Positions 17,363-25,745 are shown, numbered from the stretch's first letter. The stretch: 64,000 nt of DNA from CADCVT01 sp036389485 (GCA_036389485.1 DASVPR010000045.1:134554-198553); one strand, 5' to 3'. Notes: generated by a model from the letters alone, not told the origin. Translations and numbers: made by a program.

Positions 17363-17803
17363 CTACTTCAGGAGGTCGAGCGTCTTCGTGAACATCGACT
17401 TCGCGGTCTGCATGGCGGTGACGTTGGCCTCGTAGGCGCGGGACGCCGCGATCAGGTCGACCATCTCGGTGACCGGGTCGACGTTCGGCATCGAGACGTA
17501 GCCGTCGGCGTTGGCGTCCGGGTGGCCGGGGTCGTAGACCATCCGGTTGGGGGCCTGGTCCTCGGCGATCTGCACGACCTCGACGCCGCCGGCGGGCGCG
17601 GCGCCCGAGGCCATCGCCGAGTTCAGCGCGCCCTCGAAGCCGCCGCCGGCCGCGCGCAGCACGACCTCCTTGCGGCGGTAGGGCTGGCCGTCGGGGCCCT
17701 GCGTCGACTGGGCGTTGGCGAGGTTCTCCGCCGTGACGTCCATGCGCAGACGCTCGGCCGCGAGGCCGCTGCCGGAGATGTCGATGGCGCCGAAGAGGCT
17801 CAT
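17363..17803 (-). CDS. flgC: Proximal rod protein FlgC
   Basis: A 146-residue rod protein with SGLAAERLRMDVTAENLANA at the N-terminus, YRRKEVVLRA, YDPGHPDANADGYVSMPNVD and the C-terminal EMVDLIAASRAYEANVTAMQ. ATG at 17801-17803 overlaps the flgB stop (TGATG). Normal length. Confidence 0.96.
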   Translation of the reverse strand: MSLFGAIDISGSGLAAERLRMDVTAENLANAQSTQGPDGQPYRRKEVVLRAAGGGFEGALNSAMASGAAPAGGVEVVQIAEDQAPNRMVYDPGHPDANADGYVSMPNVDPVTEMVDLIAASRAYEANVTAMQTAKSMFTKTLDLLK

Positions 17804-18159
17804 CAGCGGCTGCCCATCGCGATCTCGATGATGTCGGTGCGCGCGCGGAGGACCTGCGCGAGCGCCTCGTACTCCAGCGCGTTCTGGGCGAGGTTCGCGT
17901 TCTCGGCGTCGACGTCGACGCTGTTGCCGTCGGGCCGCATGGGGGCGGCGTCGTCGACCGCGGGGGCGATCTGCGCGGAGGCGAGCGCGGCCGGCCCGCC
18001 GGGCATGGCGGCCTGCAGCGCGGAGTGGAAGTCGACGTCCTGGCGCTTGTAGCCGGGCGTGTTGACGTTCGCGAGGTTCGACGCGAGCGCCTGGTGGCGC
18101 AGGGCCGAGCCCTGGATGGCCCTCTCGAGGGCGACGTGGACGGTGTCGAAGAGCTCCAT
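17803..18159 (-). CDS. flgB: Proximal rod protein FlgB
   Basis: A 118-residue protein, MELFDTVHVALERAIQGSAL at the start and NLANVNTPGYKRQDVDFHSA next, then ENANLAQNALEYEALAQVLR. I chose the ATG at 18157-18159 because family FlgB proteins start here, although no good Shine-Dalgarno precedes it and an in-frame ATG at 18237 would add 26 unsupported residues. First gene of the long flgB-to-fliY unit. Confidence 0.93.
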   Translation of the reverse strand: MELFDTVHVALERAIQGSALRHQALASNLANVNTPGYKRQDVDFHSALQAAMPGGPAALASAQIAPAVDDAAPMRPDGNSVDVDAENANLAQNALEYEALAQVLRARTDIIEIAMGSR

Positions 18160-18255
18160 GACGGGGTGCGACGTTGATCGCGACGACTCGCCCGTCCGTG
18201 GGCTCATGCATCTGGGGGTAAGGCCGACCGCCTCCATGGCGATCCTCGGCCCGGT

Positions 18256-18282
18256 TCATCGGACCCTCGTCCGGTGGCTTTA
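18256..18282 (-). promoter_or_regulatory. Flagellar-sigma promoter for the flgB operon
   Basis: Minus strand: TAAA (18282-18279), 16 bp, CCGATGA (18262-18256), the best match of the set. It lies just after the fliT-like stop and about 97 bp upstream of the flgB start, giving a leader of about 90 nt in which I see no known riboswitch. Confidence 0.75.
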
Positions 18283-18286
18283 GGAC

Positions 18287-18616
18287 TCAGCCGCTCTCGT
18301 CGAAGGTCCGCGCAGGCTCGAGACCCGCGGGGGCGTAGCCGCGGAGCGTCGCGCGGCCCTGGTCGACGCGGTGAAGCTCGGCCGCCACCGCGTCGCGCGT
18401 CGCCGCGAGCAGCTCGGCGATCTCGCCCTGCACGGCGAGCGCGCGCTGAAGCGTCGCCACCTGATGCGGCGCCGGGTGCTGCGGCAGCTCGGCGAGCAGG
18501 CGGTCGCGCTCGGCGTGCGACGCGGCGAGCTCCTCGATGCGGCCCTCGGCCGCGAGGCGGCGCTCGGCCCAGGCCAGCTCGAGCAGCGCGTAGGCGGGCT
18601 CGCGGGCGTCGGTCAT
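18287..18616 (-). CDS. FliT-like flagellar chaperone (tentative)
   Basis: A 109-residue, helix-rich charged protein (AYALLELAWAERRLAAEGRI, EELAASHAERDRLLAELPQH, ALAVQGEIAELLAATRDAVA). Size, helicity and position right after fliD-fliS match the FliT export chaperone slot, but sequence alone does not prove it. The ATG at 18614-18616 overlaps the fliS stop (ATGA). Confidence 0.6.
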   Translation of the reverse strand: MTDAREPAYALLELAWAERRLAAEGRIEELAASHAERDRLLAELPQHPAPHQVATLQRALAVQGEIAELLAATRDAVAAELHRVDQGRATLRGYAPAGLEPARTFDESG

Positions 18617-18984
18617 GCCGCGGCGATCTCCGCCCACGCGTCGCGGAGATCGGCGAGGAGGCCGGCGGTGCGGCGGATGCGGTCGACGTCGCGCTCGACG
18701 CGCGCCTCGATCGTCAGCCGCTTGCAGAAGACGTAGATCCCGAGCAGGCGCTCGGCGATCTGCCCGCCCTGGTCCTTGTCGAGCGTGACCAGCAGCTCGT
18801 CCACGATCGCGTCCGCCTTGTCGAGCCGGTCGAAGGCGTGGCGCCAGGCGCCCTCCTCCGCGGCCAGCTCCGCCTGGCGCAGGAAGCGGCCCGCGCCGTC
18901 GTAGAGCATGACGACGAGCTGTCCCGGGCTGGCGGTCATCACGCTGCTGGAGCGGTACGCCTGGGGGGACGCGTACGGGTTCAT
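18613..18984 (-). CDS. fliS: Flagellin export chaperone FliS
   Basis: A 123-residue FliS: MNPYASPQAYRSSSVMTASP, then LVVMLYDGAGRFLRQAELAA, LVTLDKDQGGQIAERLLGIY and VDRIRRTAGLLADLRDAWAE. FliS caps the C-terminus of flagellin before export. A GGAGG ribosome site precedes the ATG and a flagellar-type promoter lies 34 bp upstream, separate from fliD. Confidence 0.95.
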   Translation of the reverse strand: MNPYASPQAYRSSSVMTASPGQLVVMLYDGAGRFLRQAELAAEEGAWRHAFDRLDKADAIVDELLVTLDKDQGGQIAERLLGIYVFCKRLTIEARVERDVDRIRRTAGLLADLRDAWAEIAAA

Positions 18985-19017
18985 CGAGCCTCCGGGATCA
19001 TGGGCGGTCGCCCCGAC

Positions 19018-19044
19018 TCATCGGGCGCGCCGCGCGAGGCTTGA
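19018..19044 (-). promoter_or_regulatory. Flagellar-sigma promoter for fliS
   Basis: Minus strand: TCAA (19044-19041), 16 bp, CCGATGA (19024-19018). It sits in the 76-bp gap between fliD and fliS. Confidence 0.7.
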
Positions 19045-19060
19045 GGGCGGCTCGGCGTCC

Positions 19061-20452
19061 TTACGAGCCCGAGGACATCCCGGCGATGCGGGACGACATC
19101 TCGACGCTCTGCGAGTTGAGCTTCGACAGCGCGGTCTCGAGCCCGGTGAACTGGCGGCGCAGGTACGTCTCCTTGCGGCCCAGGCGATCGTCCATCCGCT
19201 TCAGCTGGTCGCTCAGCCGCGTGAGCTCGGAGCTCGCCGCGTTGATCCGGCCGTCGAACATCCCATCCACCGCGGTGAACGGCGTGATGAGCGCGTCGAT
19301 GCGCGCCGACAGCCCGGTGGAGGTGACGCTGCCGCGCAGCAGCCGCTCCACGGAGGACGGGTCGGCCTCGTAGGCCTTCAGGAACTTCGCCTCGTCGAAC
19401 TGGAGCTTGCCCGCGACCGCGTCGGGGTTCGAGGTGCCGCCGGTGGCGACGCCGGTCGAGACGCCGATCTCCGCGAACTCGTCCATCGTCAGCGAGTTGC
19501 CGACGCTGATCGGGTCCATGACCGACGTGCGCAGCTGCGAGAGCATCGTGGTCAGGCCGCTGTCGCCGAACAGGACGCCCTTCTTCGCGTCGACCGTGTT
19601 CGTCGCGTTGGTGACGCGCTTCTCGGTGGTGCGGCTGCGCGTCGCGTCGACGACGGCGTTGTAGGCGTCGACGAACGCCTTGACCTTCGTCGCGAGGCCC
19701 TTGTCGTCGACCTCGGGGGCCGTGACGACGATCTCGACGGGCGTGCCGGCGGTGGTCGTGCCGTTCAGCGTCAGCTCGGCGCCGGCGATCACGTCGGTGA
19801 CGGTGTTCGAGCTGCGCGTGTAGGAGGTGCCGTTGACCTTGAACTGCGCGTCGACGCCGGTGACCGAGGCGGTCTGGCCCGTGATGTTGTTGGGCGAGTT
19901 GACGGTGAAGTTGCCGCCGGTGCCGCTGACCTTGGCCGACACGAGCAGCTGGCCGTTGTAGTTGCGGGCGGCGACGGGGGAGTTCGGATCGGAGTTGATG
20001 ATCCGGACCATGTCGTCCACCGTCGAGTTCGGCGGGATGTCGATGTTGTAGGACGAGCCCGTCGCCGTCGTGGTGAACGTCAGCGTGGTCGGGTTCGAGC
20101 GCAGCTGCGTGCTGAACGTCCGGCTCGCGTTGGTCGCGAGCTGCGTGACCTCCACGCTGTAGGTGCCGGGCGTGATGCTCCCGACCGAGCGGGCGCCGAC
20201 GCGGACGGAGTCGCTCGACGTGACGTCCTGGGTGGCGGTCCAGGTGCCGGCGGTCGCGAGGTTCTGGGCGGCCGTCTTGAGCGCCTTGAGCTTCGTCGAG
20301 ATGTCGCGCAGGGCGTCCTGCCGGGCCTGCACGGCCGCCTGCCTGCGCTCCAGCCGCGCCCGCGGCTGGCGCTCGATCGCCATCAACTGGCTGATGATCG
20401 CCTCGGTGTCGAGGCCCGACGACAGCCCGCCGAGCCTGAGTCCACTCGCCAT
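19061..20452 (-). CDS. fliD: Flagellar filament cap protein FliD
   Basis: A 463-residue cap protein. N-terminus RLGGLSSGLDTEAIISQLMA followed by a coiled coil; centre typical FliD beta-rich repeats; C-terminal ELTRLSDQLKRMDDRLGRKE and YLRRQFTGLETALSKLNSQS. It caps the filament and folds incoming flagellin. It shares a transcription unit with the FlaG-like gene 21 bp upstream. Confidence 0.95.
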   Translation of the reverse strand: MASGLRLGGLSSGLDTEAIISQLMAIERQPRARLERRQAAVQARQDALRDISTKLKALKTAAQNLATAGTWTATQDVTSSDSVRVGARSVGSITPGTYSVEVTQLATNASRTFSTQLRSNPTTLTFTTTATGSSYNIDIPPNSTVDDMVRIINSDPNSPVAARNYNGQLLVSAKVSGTGGNFTVNSPNNITGQTASVTGVDAQFKVNGTSYTRSSNTVTDVIAGAELTLNGTTTAGTPVEIVVTAPEVDDKGLATKVKAFVDAYNAVVDATRSRTTEKRVTNATNTVDAKKGVLFGDSGLTTMLSQLRTSVMDPISVGNSLTMDEFAEIGVSTGVATGGTSNPDAVAGKLQFDEAKFLKAYEADPSSVERLLRGSVTSTGLSARIDALITPFTAVDGMFDGRINAASSELTRLSDQLKRMDDRLGRKETYLRRQFTGLETALSKLNSQSVEMSSRIAGMSSGS

Positions 20453-20473
20453 GGTCCTACGTCACCTCCTCCT

Positions 20474-20842
20474 TCATGCGGCGAAGTCCGGGCCGCCCGT
20501 CACGTCGATCGCCTCGCTCAGGGGAACCGGGCGAACGACGTCGCCGTCGACCGTCCGCAGCTCCGCGCGCACTCGACCGCCCTCGGACTCGAACCGCAGC
20601 TCGTGCCCCTGGGCGTGCAGCGCGTGGAACATCCGGGACGCCGCCTCCATCTCCTCCAGCACCGTGACCGGGATGACCGGCTCCGGCGACGGCACCGCGG
20701 TGGGCTCGGTCCGCCGCGCGCGCGCCATCGCCAGGTCGTAGACCTGCGCGAAGCCTCCAGGCTCCGTGGTGCTCGCCGGACGAGGACCCAGCGGTCCCGT
20801 CGGCGGGGTCGGGCCCGTAGGTGGCACGATTGGCGGCGTCAT
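20474..20842 (-). CDS. FlaG-like flagellar protein
   Basis: A 122-residue protein with a Pro-rich N-terminus and a C-terminal segment at about 75-115 (LRFESEGGRVRAELRTVDGD, VVRPVPLSEAID) that resembles the FlaG pattern of a short beta hairpin ending near Ile-Pro. FlaG family members limit filament length. Immediately upstream of fliD, as flaG is in many bacteria. Confidence 0.65.
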   Translation of the reverse strand: MTPPIVPPTGPTPPTGPLGPRPASTTEPGGFAQVYDLAMARARRTEPTAVPSPEPVIPVTVLEEMEAASRMFHALHAQGHELRFESEGGRVRAELRTVDGDVVRPVPLSEAIDVTGGPDFAA

Positions 20843-20898
20843 CGGTTCCCCTCCGTGGTGTCAACCGCGCCCGTCCCTGGACGCGGATCTGGGAGGGG

Positions 20899-20925
20899 CT
20901 ATCGGAGATGCGCGGGAACCCTTGA
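20899..20925 (-). promoter_or_regulatory. Flagellar-sigma promoter for flaG-like/fliD
   Basis: Minus strand: TCAA (20925-20922), 16 bp, CCGATAG (20905-20899), 57 bp upstream of the FlaG-like ATG. The gap to the glycosyltransferase stop (20975) is otherwise featureless. Confidence 0.7.
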
Positions 20926-20974
20926 CCGCTGCCCGCAGGCGACGGCCATCTGTTCGATGCCGTGTCCATGGCCC

Positions 20975-23422
20975 TCAGGCCGCGGTGGCGAGGTGCTCGA
21001 GCATGCGGGCCGCCCCCGCGTTCTCGGGCTCGATCTCCTGCGCCTGGGCGGCGAGGACGGCGGCGTCCTCGTCCATCCCGCGCGCCCACGCGACCTGCGC
21101 GAGGCCCATCAGCGCTGCCGCGTCGATGCCCTCGGTCTCGCAGACCGTGATCCACTCGTCGGCCGCGCTCTCCAAAAAGCCGCGGCGCAGGTAGACGGCC
21201 GCCAGGCGCTCACGGCGCTCCCGCCAGGGCAGCGCGATCGCGTCGTAGCAGCCGGCGAGCGCCTCGAACGCGTCGAACGCCTCGACCTTCGCGAGCGCCT
21301 CCAGCATCACGATCGCGCACGGGGCGGCGTCGGCGGGCAGCGAGGCGGGCGCCTGCTCACCGGCGGTGACCGCGCACCAGGCGCGCAGCACGGAGGCCTC
21401 GGCCTCCGCCAGCCGGTTGATCGCGGGGCGCGCGAGGATCTCGCGGCCGGTGGCGGCGTCGCCGCCGGCCAGCGCCGCGAAGGCCATGGCGCGCGCGGCG
21501 GCCGGGGCCCAGGTCGAGTCGGCGGGGACCGCGTCGAGCTCCGCGATCGCGTCCGCGAAGCGCGCCTGCGAGAGCAGAGCCTCGCCGAGCGACAGCAGCG
21601 CGGGGCCGTTCTGCGGCTGGGCGTCGAGCACGGCGCGCAGCTCGGTCTCGGCGTGCTCGGCGGCGCCGGACTCGTAGAGCGTCACGGCGAGCATGAACCG
21701 GCCGCCGGGCGGCAGGTCGGGGATCGCGGCGTGGACGTCGGCGGCGACCTCGGCCGGCTCGGCGCCCTGCGCGAGCCGCAGCGCCGCGTACGGCTCGACG
21801 ACGCCCATGAAGCTCGCGTGGTGCTCGAGGCAGTACCGCACCTCGGCCTCGGCCTCGTCCAGCCGGCCGTCGAGCCGGTAGACGTCGGCCAGCGCGAGGC
21901 GGGCGAGGTAGGTGCCGGTCCCGACGGTGCCGGCGTACATGCTCGGGGCGTCGCCCATCTCCATGCACTGGCGCAGCAGCCGCTCGGCCTCGACGGGATC
22001 GCCGGCGGCGTGGGCCGAGATCGCCTGCTGGAAGACGATGTCGGTGAAGCCGGGGAAGCGCTCCAGGATCTCCTCGCTCAGCTCGCGCACGCGCGGGAAG
22101 TCGCCGAGGGCGGCCACGACGCGCAGGTAGCGGTTGGCGAGCGACGGCACGAACGCGAGGCGCGTGATGACGCCGTCCTCGCCGCGCAGCCCCTCCCACG
22201 CCCGCTCGAACTCGGCGCGCGCCGCGGGGAGGTCGTCGAGCGCGTGGTACTCCGACCCGAGGTTGAAGTGCATGAAGGGCGAGTCGTCGCCCTCCGCCGC
22301 CTGGCGGCGCAGCAGCTCGAGGTTGCGCTCGGACTTGCCCTTGCTGTCGCGCACGGCGCCGAGGTAGCCGAAGTGCTGCACGCGTACGTCGCAGGTGACG
22401 AGGCGCTCGGGCAGGTACGGCGGCAGCTTGTCCGCCCACTGCTCGTGCAGCCGGCCCTCGAAGCGGTACTCGGGCCGGTTGCGGAAGATGCGCAGGGCGT
22501 TGAAGTTCTGCGTGTGGTTGTCCTGGACGTCGCCGACGAAGTTCGTCATGACGAGGTAGAAGGCCTCGCGCCACGTCTGGGCGGTGAGCGCGCGCAGGCG
22601 CGGGCCGTCCCCGTCGACGAGCACCTCGTCGGCGTCGAGGTAGATGATCCAGTCGCCGGTCGCGGCCTCGAGCGAGATGTTGCGCGCCTCGCTGAAGTCG
22701 CCCGTCCACTGATGGTGCAGGACCTTCGCGCCGAACGACTCGGCGATCTCGACCGTGCGGTCCTGCGAGCCGGTGTCCACGACGACGATCTCGTCCACGT
22801 GGTCGCGGATCGCCTCAAGCGTGCGCCCGAGCATCGCCTCCTCGTCCTTGACGATCATGCAGAGGCTCAGCGTCAGGCCCTCGGCGGGCTGCGCCTTCGC
22901 GGCGATCTTCCTCGCGCGGGGGGCGAGGTCCTTGAGGACGATCTTCAGCGGCGCGGGCAGGTTGATCGCGCCGAGGCCCTGCCGGCGCCGGCGCGCGATC
23001 TCCCGCAGGTTGCGCTCGACGTGCGGGAGGTCGGGGTCGAGGCGGCCGGCGGCCTTGAACAGCGCCTCGGCGGCGTCGAGCTCGCCGAGCTCGTAGAAGG
23101 CGACGCCGGTGTAGTTGAGGATGAGCGGCTCGCACGGGTCCTCGTTCAGGACGTCGAGCGCCTCGCGGGCGGCGGCCGCGAAGACCGCGCCCATCCCGCT
23201 CAGCTCGTGGCCGCCGGTCTGCAGGGCGGCCTCGATCAGCTTCTTGCGCGCCTCGTAGCGGCGGTGCCGGTCGTCGATGCCGGCGGCCTCGGCGAACAGC
23301 GCGCGGTACGCGGCGATGTCGCGCTGGGCCAGCGACGCATGCGCCCTCGGGACGAGGGTGGCCGCGGAGGGGCCGGACGGATGGTCGGGATTCGGGGCGG
23401 CGTCGGTAAGGCGGAGCGCCAT
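20975..23422 (-). CDS. TPR-glycosyltransferase (GT2), candidate flagellin glycosyltransferase
   Basis: An 815-residue protein with three parts: N-terminal TPR-like helices (about 20-170), a family 2 glycosyltransferase domain (about 195-420: LTLSLCMIVKDEEAMLGRTL, EIVVVDTGSQDRTVEIAESF, metal-binding IIYLDADEVL, FEGRLHEQW) and more than 350 residues of TPR-type repeats. The start at 23420-23422 agrees with the leader from the promoter at 23474-23500. GT2-plus-TPR proteins modify peptides or flagellins in several bacteria. Its place between fliD and fliA and its own flagellar promoter point to filament glycosylation; the substrate is inferred. Confidence 0.8.
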   Translation of the reverse strand: MALRLTDAAPNPDHPSGPSAATLVPRAHASLAQRDIAAYRALFAEAAGIDDRHRRYEARKKLIEAALQTGGHELSGMGAVFAAAAREALDVLNEDPCEPLILNYTGVAFYELGELDAAEALFKAAGRLDPDLPHVERNLREIARRRRQGLGAINLPAPLKIVLKDLAPRARKIAAKAQPAEGLTLSLCMIVKDEEAMLGRTLEAIRDHVDEIVVVDTGSQDRTVEIAESFGAKVLHHQWTGDFSEARNISLEAATGDWIIYLDADEVLVDGDGPRLRALTAQTWREAFYLVMTNFVGDVQDNHTQNFNALRIFRNRPEYRFEGRLHEQWADKLPPYLPERLVTCDVRVQHFGYLGAVRDSKGKSERNLELLRRQAAEGDDSPFMHFNLGSEYHALDDLPAARAEFERAWEGLRGEDGVITRLAFVPSLANRYLRVVAALGDFPRVRELSEEILERFPGFTDIVFQQAISAHAAGDPVEAERLLRQCMEMGDAPSMYAGTVGTGTYLARLALADVYRLDGRLDEAEAEVRYCLEHHASFMGVVEPYAALRLAQGAEPAEVAADVHAAIPDLPPGGRFMLAVTLYESGAAEHAETELRAVLDAQPQNGPALLSLGEALLSQARFADAIAELDAVPADSTWAPAAARAMAFAALAGGDAATGREILARPAINRLAEAEASVLRAWCAVTAGEQAPASLPADAAPCAIVMLEALAKVEAFDAFEALAGCYDAIALPWRERRERLAAVYLRRGFLESAADEWITVCETEGIDAAALMGLAQVAWARGMDEDAAVLAAQAQEIEPENAGAARMLEHLATAA

Positions 23423-23473
23423 GGGGGACGAGGGGCCTTTCGCGTCGGGGGGAACGGCGGCCTTCACGCCGCG

Positions 23474-23500
23474 TGATCGGCCGCTTCGGCGCAAGCTTGA
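23474..23500 (-). promoter_or_regulatory. Flagellar-sigma promoter for the glycosyltransferase gene
   Basis: Minus strand: TCAA (23500-23497), 16 bp, CCGATCA (23480-23474). A 13-bp palindrome GGGGACAGTCCCC (23501-23513) abuts the -35 and could be an operator or a stray repeat copy. Confidence 0.65.
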
Positions 23501-23650
23501 GGGGACAGTCCCCCTCCCCACTTTTGGGGATGGACGGCTGGACGGATCGCATCCTCAAGACCCCAAATTGCGGGGATGCGGAAGTGGACGCGACGACCCG
23601 ATAGATGCCGGGTCCCGCCCTGTCCGTCCCTCGCAGCAAGGAGCACCTCC

Positions 23651-24463
23651 GTGACCCCCCCGACCGCCTCGCGGCGCCGTCTCTCCCCCGAGGACACGCT
23701 TGCCCTCTGGCAGCAGTACCGCGACACGAACGATCCCGGTCTGCGCGACCGGCTGATCCTCACGTTCGCTCCGCTGGTCAAGTACATCGTCTACAAGAAG
23801 GTCCGCGAGATGCCGGCCCGCTGCGAGGTCGAGGACTTCATCTCGTGCGGCCTGGAGGCGCTGATCCAGTCGATCGACCGGTACGACCCGGCGAAGGGCG
23901 CCACGCTCGAGCAGTACGCGTGGACCCGCATCCACGGCGCCGTCCTGGATGAGCTGCGCCGCCAGGACTGGGCCCCGCGCTCGATCCGCCGCTGGGAGCG
24001 CGACGTCGAGAAGGCGGTCGAGGAGTTCACCGCCCTGCACCGCCGCCGCCCGACGCGCGAGGAGCTCGCCGAGGCGCTCGGCACCACCGTGTCGGAGCTG
24101 CGCCGCCGCCAGGACGAGATCCAGCAGTCGGACATGACGTCGCTGAACACGCTCGTGCTGAGCGACGACGAGACGACGATCGAGCGGATCGACACGCTGG
24201 CCTCCACCGACGTCCGCGTCGACCCGGAGCACGCCACGGCGACGATCGAGGCGAAGGAGAAGTTCCGCGAGGCCTTCGCGCAGCTGCCCCAGCGCGAGCG
24301 CGAGATCGCGGTCCTGCTCTACGTCAAGAACCTGACCCTGGCCGAGATCGGCGCGATCCTGGGCGTGAGCGAGAGCCGCGTCTGCCAGATCCACGGCCAG
24401 ATGAAGAAGACGCTGCGCAAGGCGCTCGACGACGACGCCGCGCTCTTTCAGCTCGTCGCGTAA
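23651..24463 (+). CDS. fliA: Flagellar RNA polymerase sigma factor (FliA/SigD/WhiG family)
   Basis: A 270-residue sigma-28-type factor. Region 2 is at about 15-95 (LILTFAPLVKYIVYKKVREM, VEDFISCGLEALIQSIDRYD, LEQYAWTRIHGAVLDELRRQ), region 3 at 100-165, region 4 at 205-265 (QLPQREREIAVLLYVKNLTL, IGAILGVSESRVCQIHGQMK). GTG at 23651 is chosen because AAGGAG sits seven bases upstream; 25 in-frame upstream residues lack family similarity. It is the obvious reader of the TCAA-N16-CCGANNA elements. No anti-sigma FlgM gene is recognisable in the window. Confidence 0.93.
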   Translation: MTPPTASRRRLSPEDTLALWQQYRDTNDPGLRDRLILTFAPLVKYIVYKKVREMPARCEVEDFISCGLEALIQSIDRYDPAKGATLEQYAWTRIHGAVLDELRRQDWAPRSIRRWERDVEKAVEEFTALHRRRPTREELAEALGTTVSELRRRQDEIQQSDMTSLNTLVLSDDETTIERIDTLASTDVRVDPEHATATIEAKEKFREAFAQLPQREREIAVLLYVKNLTLAEIGAILGVSESRVCQIHGQMKKTLRKALDDDAALFQLVA

Positions 24464-24518
24464 TCGGAGTCCATCAACCGGCGCGGACGCGCCGCGTCGC
24501 CCCTAGTCTCGGTTGCTG

Positions 24519-24917
24519 GTGAGGCGCTGGGAGCGCACGATCGGCGCAGGGACGCTGCTCGAGATCAGCTTCGATCACGCGCGCGCCGACCCGCCCCAGG
24601 CCCTCGTGCTCGAAGTCGACAAGGGCCGCCTCGCATGGGACGAACAGGGCGAGGAGGGGCGGGCGCTGCGCGTGTGGGCGGACCGTCACGAGACCGTGGT
24701 GCTGCGGCTGACCGGCCGCTTCACCCGCGTCGATTTGACCGTCTGGCACGCCTACCTCGACCACGACGAGCTCGACGGCGAGGTCGTGCGGGCCGGGGAC
24801 GGGATGCTGGTCGAGGAGCAGCCGGGCCTCGCGGTGCTGCGCTGCGGGGACGACCTCGTCGCGCGGATCGCGATCCGCACGCGGGCGCGTCACCGCGAGC
24901 GGGCGTCGAGCGAGTAG
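24519..24917 (+). CDS. Hypothetical protein downstream of fliA
   Basis: A roughly 132-residue soluble, charge-rich protein that I do not recognise (RWERTIGAGTLLEISFDHAR ... VDLTVWHAYLDHDELDGEVV). It starts 55 bp after fliA; a TAGTCT -10-like hexamer (24504-24509) ends nine bases before the GTG at 24519, so it may be leaderless; TTG at 24513 is an alternative. It overlaps the convergent FlhB-like gene by 28 bp. Its position would suit a regulator of the sigma factor, but nothing in the sequence shows this. Confidence 0.5.
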   Translation: MRRWERTIGAGTLLEISFDHARADPPQALVLEVDKGRLAWDEQGEEGRALRVWADRHETVVLRLTGRFTRVDLTVWHAYLDHDELDGEVVRAGDGMLVEEQPGLAVLRCGDDLVARIAIRTRARHRERASSE

Positions 24918-25162
24918 GCCCAGACGAGCGCCTCGGCGACCGCCGCGTACAGGTCGAGCGGGATGTCGAGGTCGAGCTGGAGGCGCGCGAGGGCGTCGGC
25001 CAGCGGCGCGTCCTCGCGGACCGGGACGCCGTTCTCGCGGGCGATCTGGAGCAGGCGCTCGGCGACGTGCCCGGCGCCGGCGGCGACGACCTTCGGCGCC
25101 GGGTCGACGCCCTGCTCGTAGCGCAGCGCCGCGGCGCGCTTCGGCTTGTCACCCGCGGACAT
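24890..25162 (-). CDS. FlhB C-terminal-domain paralogue (YlqH/FlhX type)
   Basis: A 90-residue protein equal to the cytoplasmic tail of FlhB without its membrane part: KRAAALRYEQGVDPAPKVVA, then GHVAERLLQIARENGVPVRE and LADALARLQLDLDIPLDLYA. The NPTH cleavage loop is absent. In Bacillus the equivalent ylqH sits next to ylqG, a FliK-like gene, exactly as here. It may modulate export-substrate switching. Start overlaps the end of the FliK-like gene. Confidence 0.85.
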   Translation of the reverse strand: MSAGDKPKRAAALRYEQGVDPAPKVVAAGAGHVAERLLQIARENGVPVREDAPLADALARLQLDLDIPLDLYAAVAEALVWAYSLDARSR

Positions 25163-25739
25163 CGAGGCTCTCCGCGCGCGGCTCCACGCGCACCGTCGCG
25201 GGCCGGTCGGTCGCCTCCGCCAGCCCCGTCCGCAGCTCGTTCGCCGCCGAACGAACCGTGTCCGCCGCCCCCGCGGCCACGCCGACCGTCGCGGTCGCCG
25301 CCTCGGGCTCGAGGTCGATGAGGAAGTCGAGGCGGCCGAGCGCAGGGGAGTCGAAGCGCAGGGCGATGGAGCGGCGCCCCCCACCGCGCGCATCCGGGCC
25401 GGCCCCGCCCTCGTGCTCCTCGACCCTGAACCGCGCGCCGCCCGGCAGAGGGATCCCGACGGTGGGTGGTGGCGGCGTGGCGGACGCGGCGGGGTCGGCC
25501 GGCGGGAGGACCTGCAGGAGCAGCCGCTCGGAGGTCGCCTCGGTGACGCGCACGCGCAGAGCGGCGCCGGCGGCGAGCTCGGGCGGCAGCTGCGCCGGGA
25601 CGCGGACGCCGTTGAGCAGGAGCGTGCCGCGGGGGCCGTCGCGCTCGAGGATCTTCGCGGCCAGCACCGTGCCGGGGCGCAGCGACGTGTCCGTGAACAG
25701 GCCGCGGAGCAGGACGAGGTCGGCGATAGGTCCGGCCAT
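25149..25739 (-). CDS. FliK-like protein (YlqG type)
   Basis: A 196-residue protein with an N-terminal domain (PGTVLAAKILERDGPRGTLL, LNGVRVPAQLPPELAAGAAL) followed by a FliK C-terminal-like fold (SIALRFDSPALGRLDFLIDL, TVRSAANELRTGLAEATDRP). It pairs with the FlhB-tail paralogue by a 14-bp overlap, the conserved YlqG-YlqH arrangement. Divergent from flgF with only 43 bp between the start codons. Confidence 0.7.
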   Translation of the reverse strand: MAGPIADLVLLRGLFTDTSLRPGTVLAAKILERDGPRGTLLLNGVRVPAQLPPELAAGAALRVRVTEATSERLLLQVLPPADPAASATPPPPTVGIPLPGGARFRVEEHEGGAGPDARGGGRRSIALRFDSPALGRLDFLIDLEPEAATATVGVAAGAADTVRSAANELRTGLAEATDRPATVRVEPRAESLDVRG

Positions 25740-25745
25740 AGGCCC

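Noticed and set aside
18160..18250. Possible c-di-GMP riboswitch in the flgB leader
   Set aside because: The conserved GEMM core and tetraloop-receptor sequences are not present.
18908..23476. Very long open frame (over 1500 codons) on the plus strand opposite fliS, fliD and the glycosyltransferase gene
   Set aside because: It is antisense to clearly coding genes, arises from high third-position GC, and its translation (Arg/Gly/Leu-rich) resembles no protein family.
23598..23604. CCGATAG upstream of fliA as a further flagellar-sigma promoter
   Set aside because: No TAAA/TCAA lies 16 bp upstream (the bases are GCGG), unlike the eight accepted sites.
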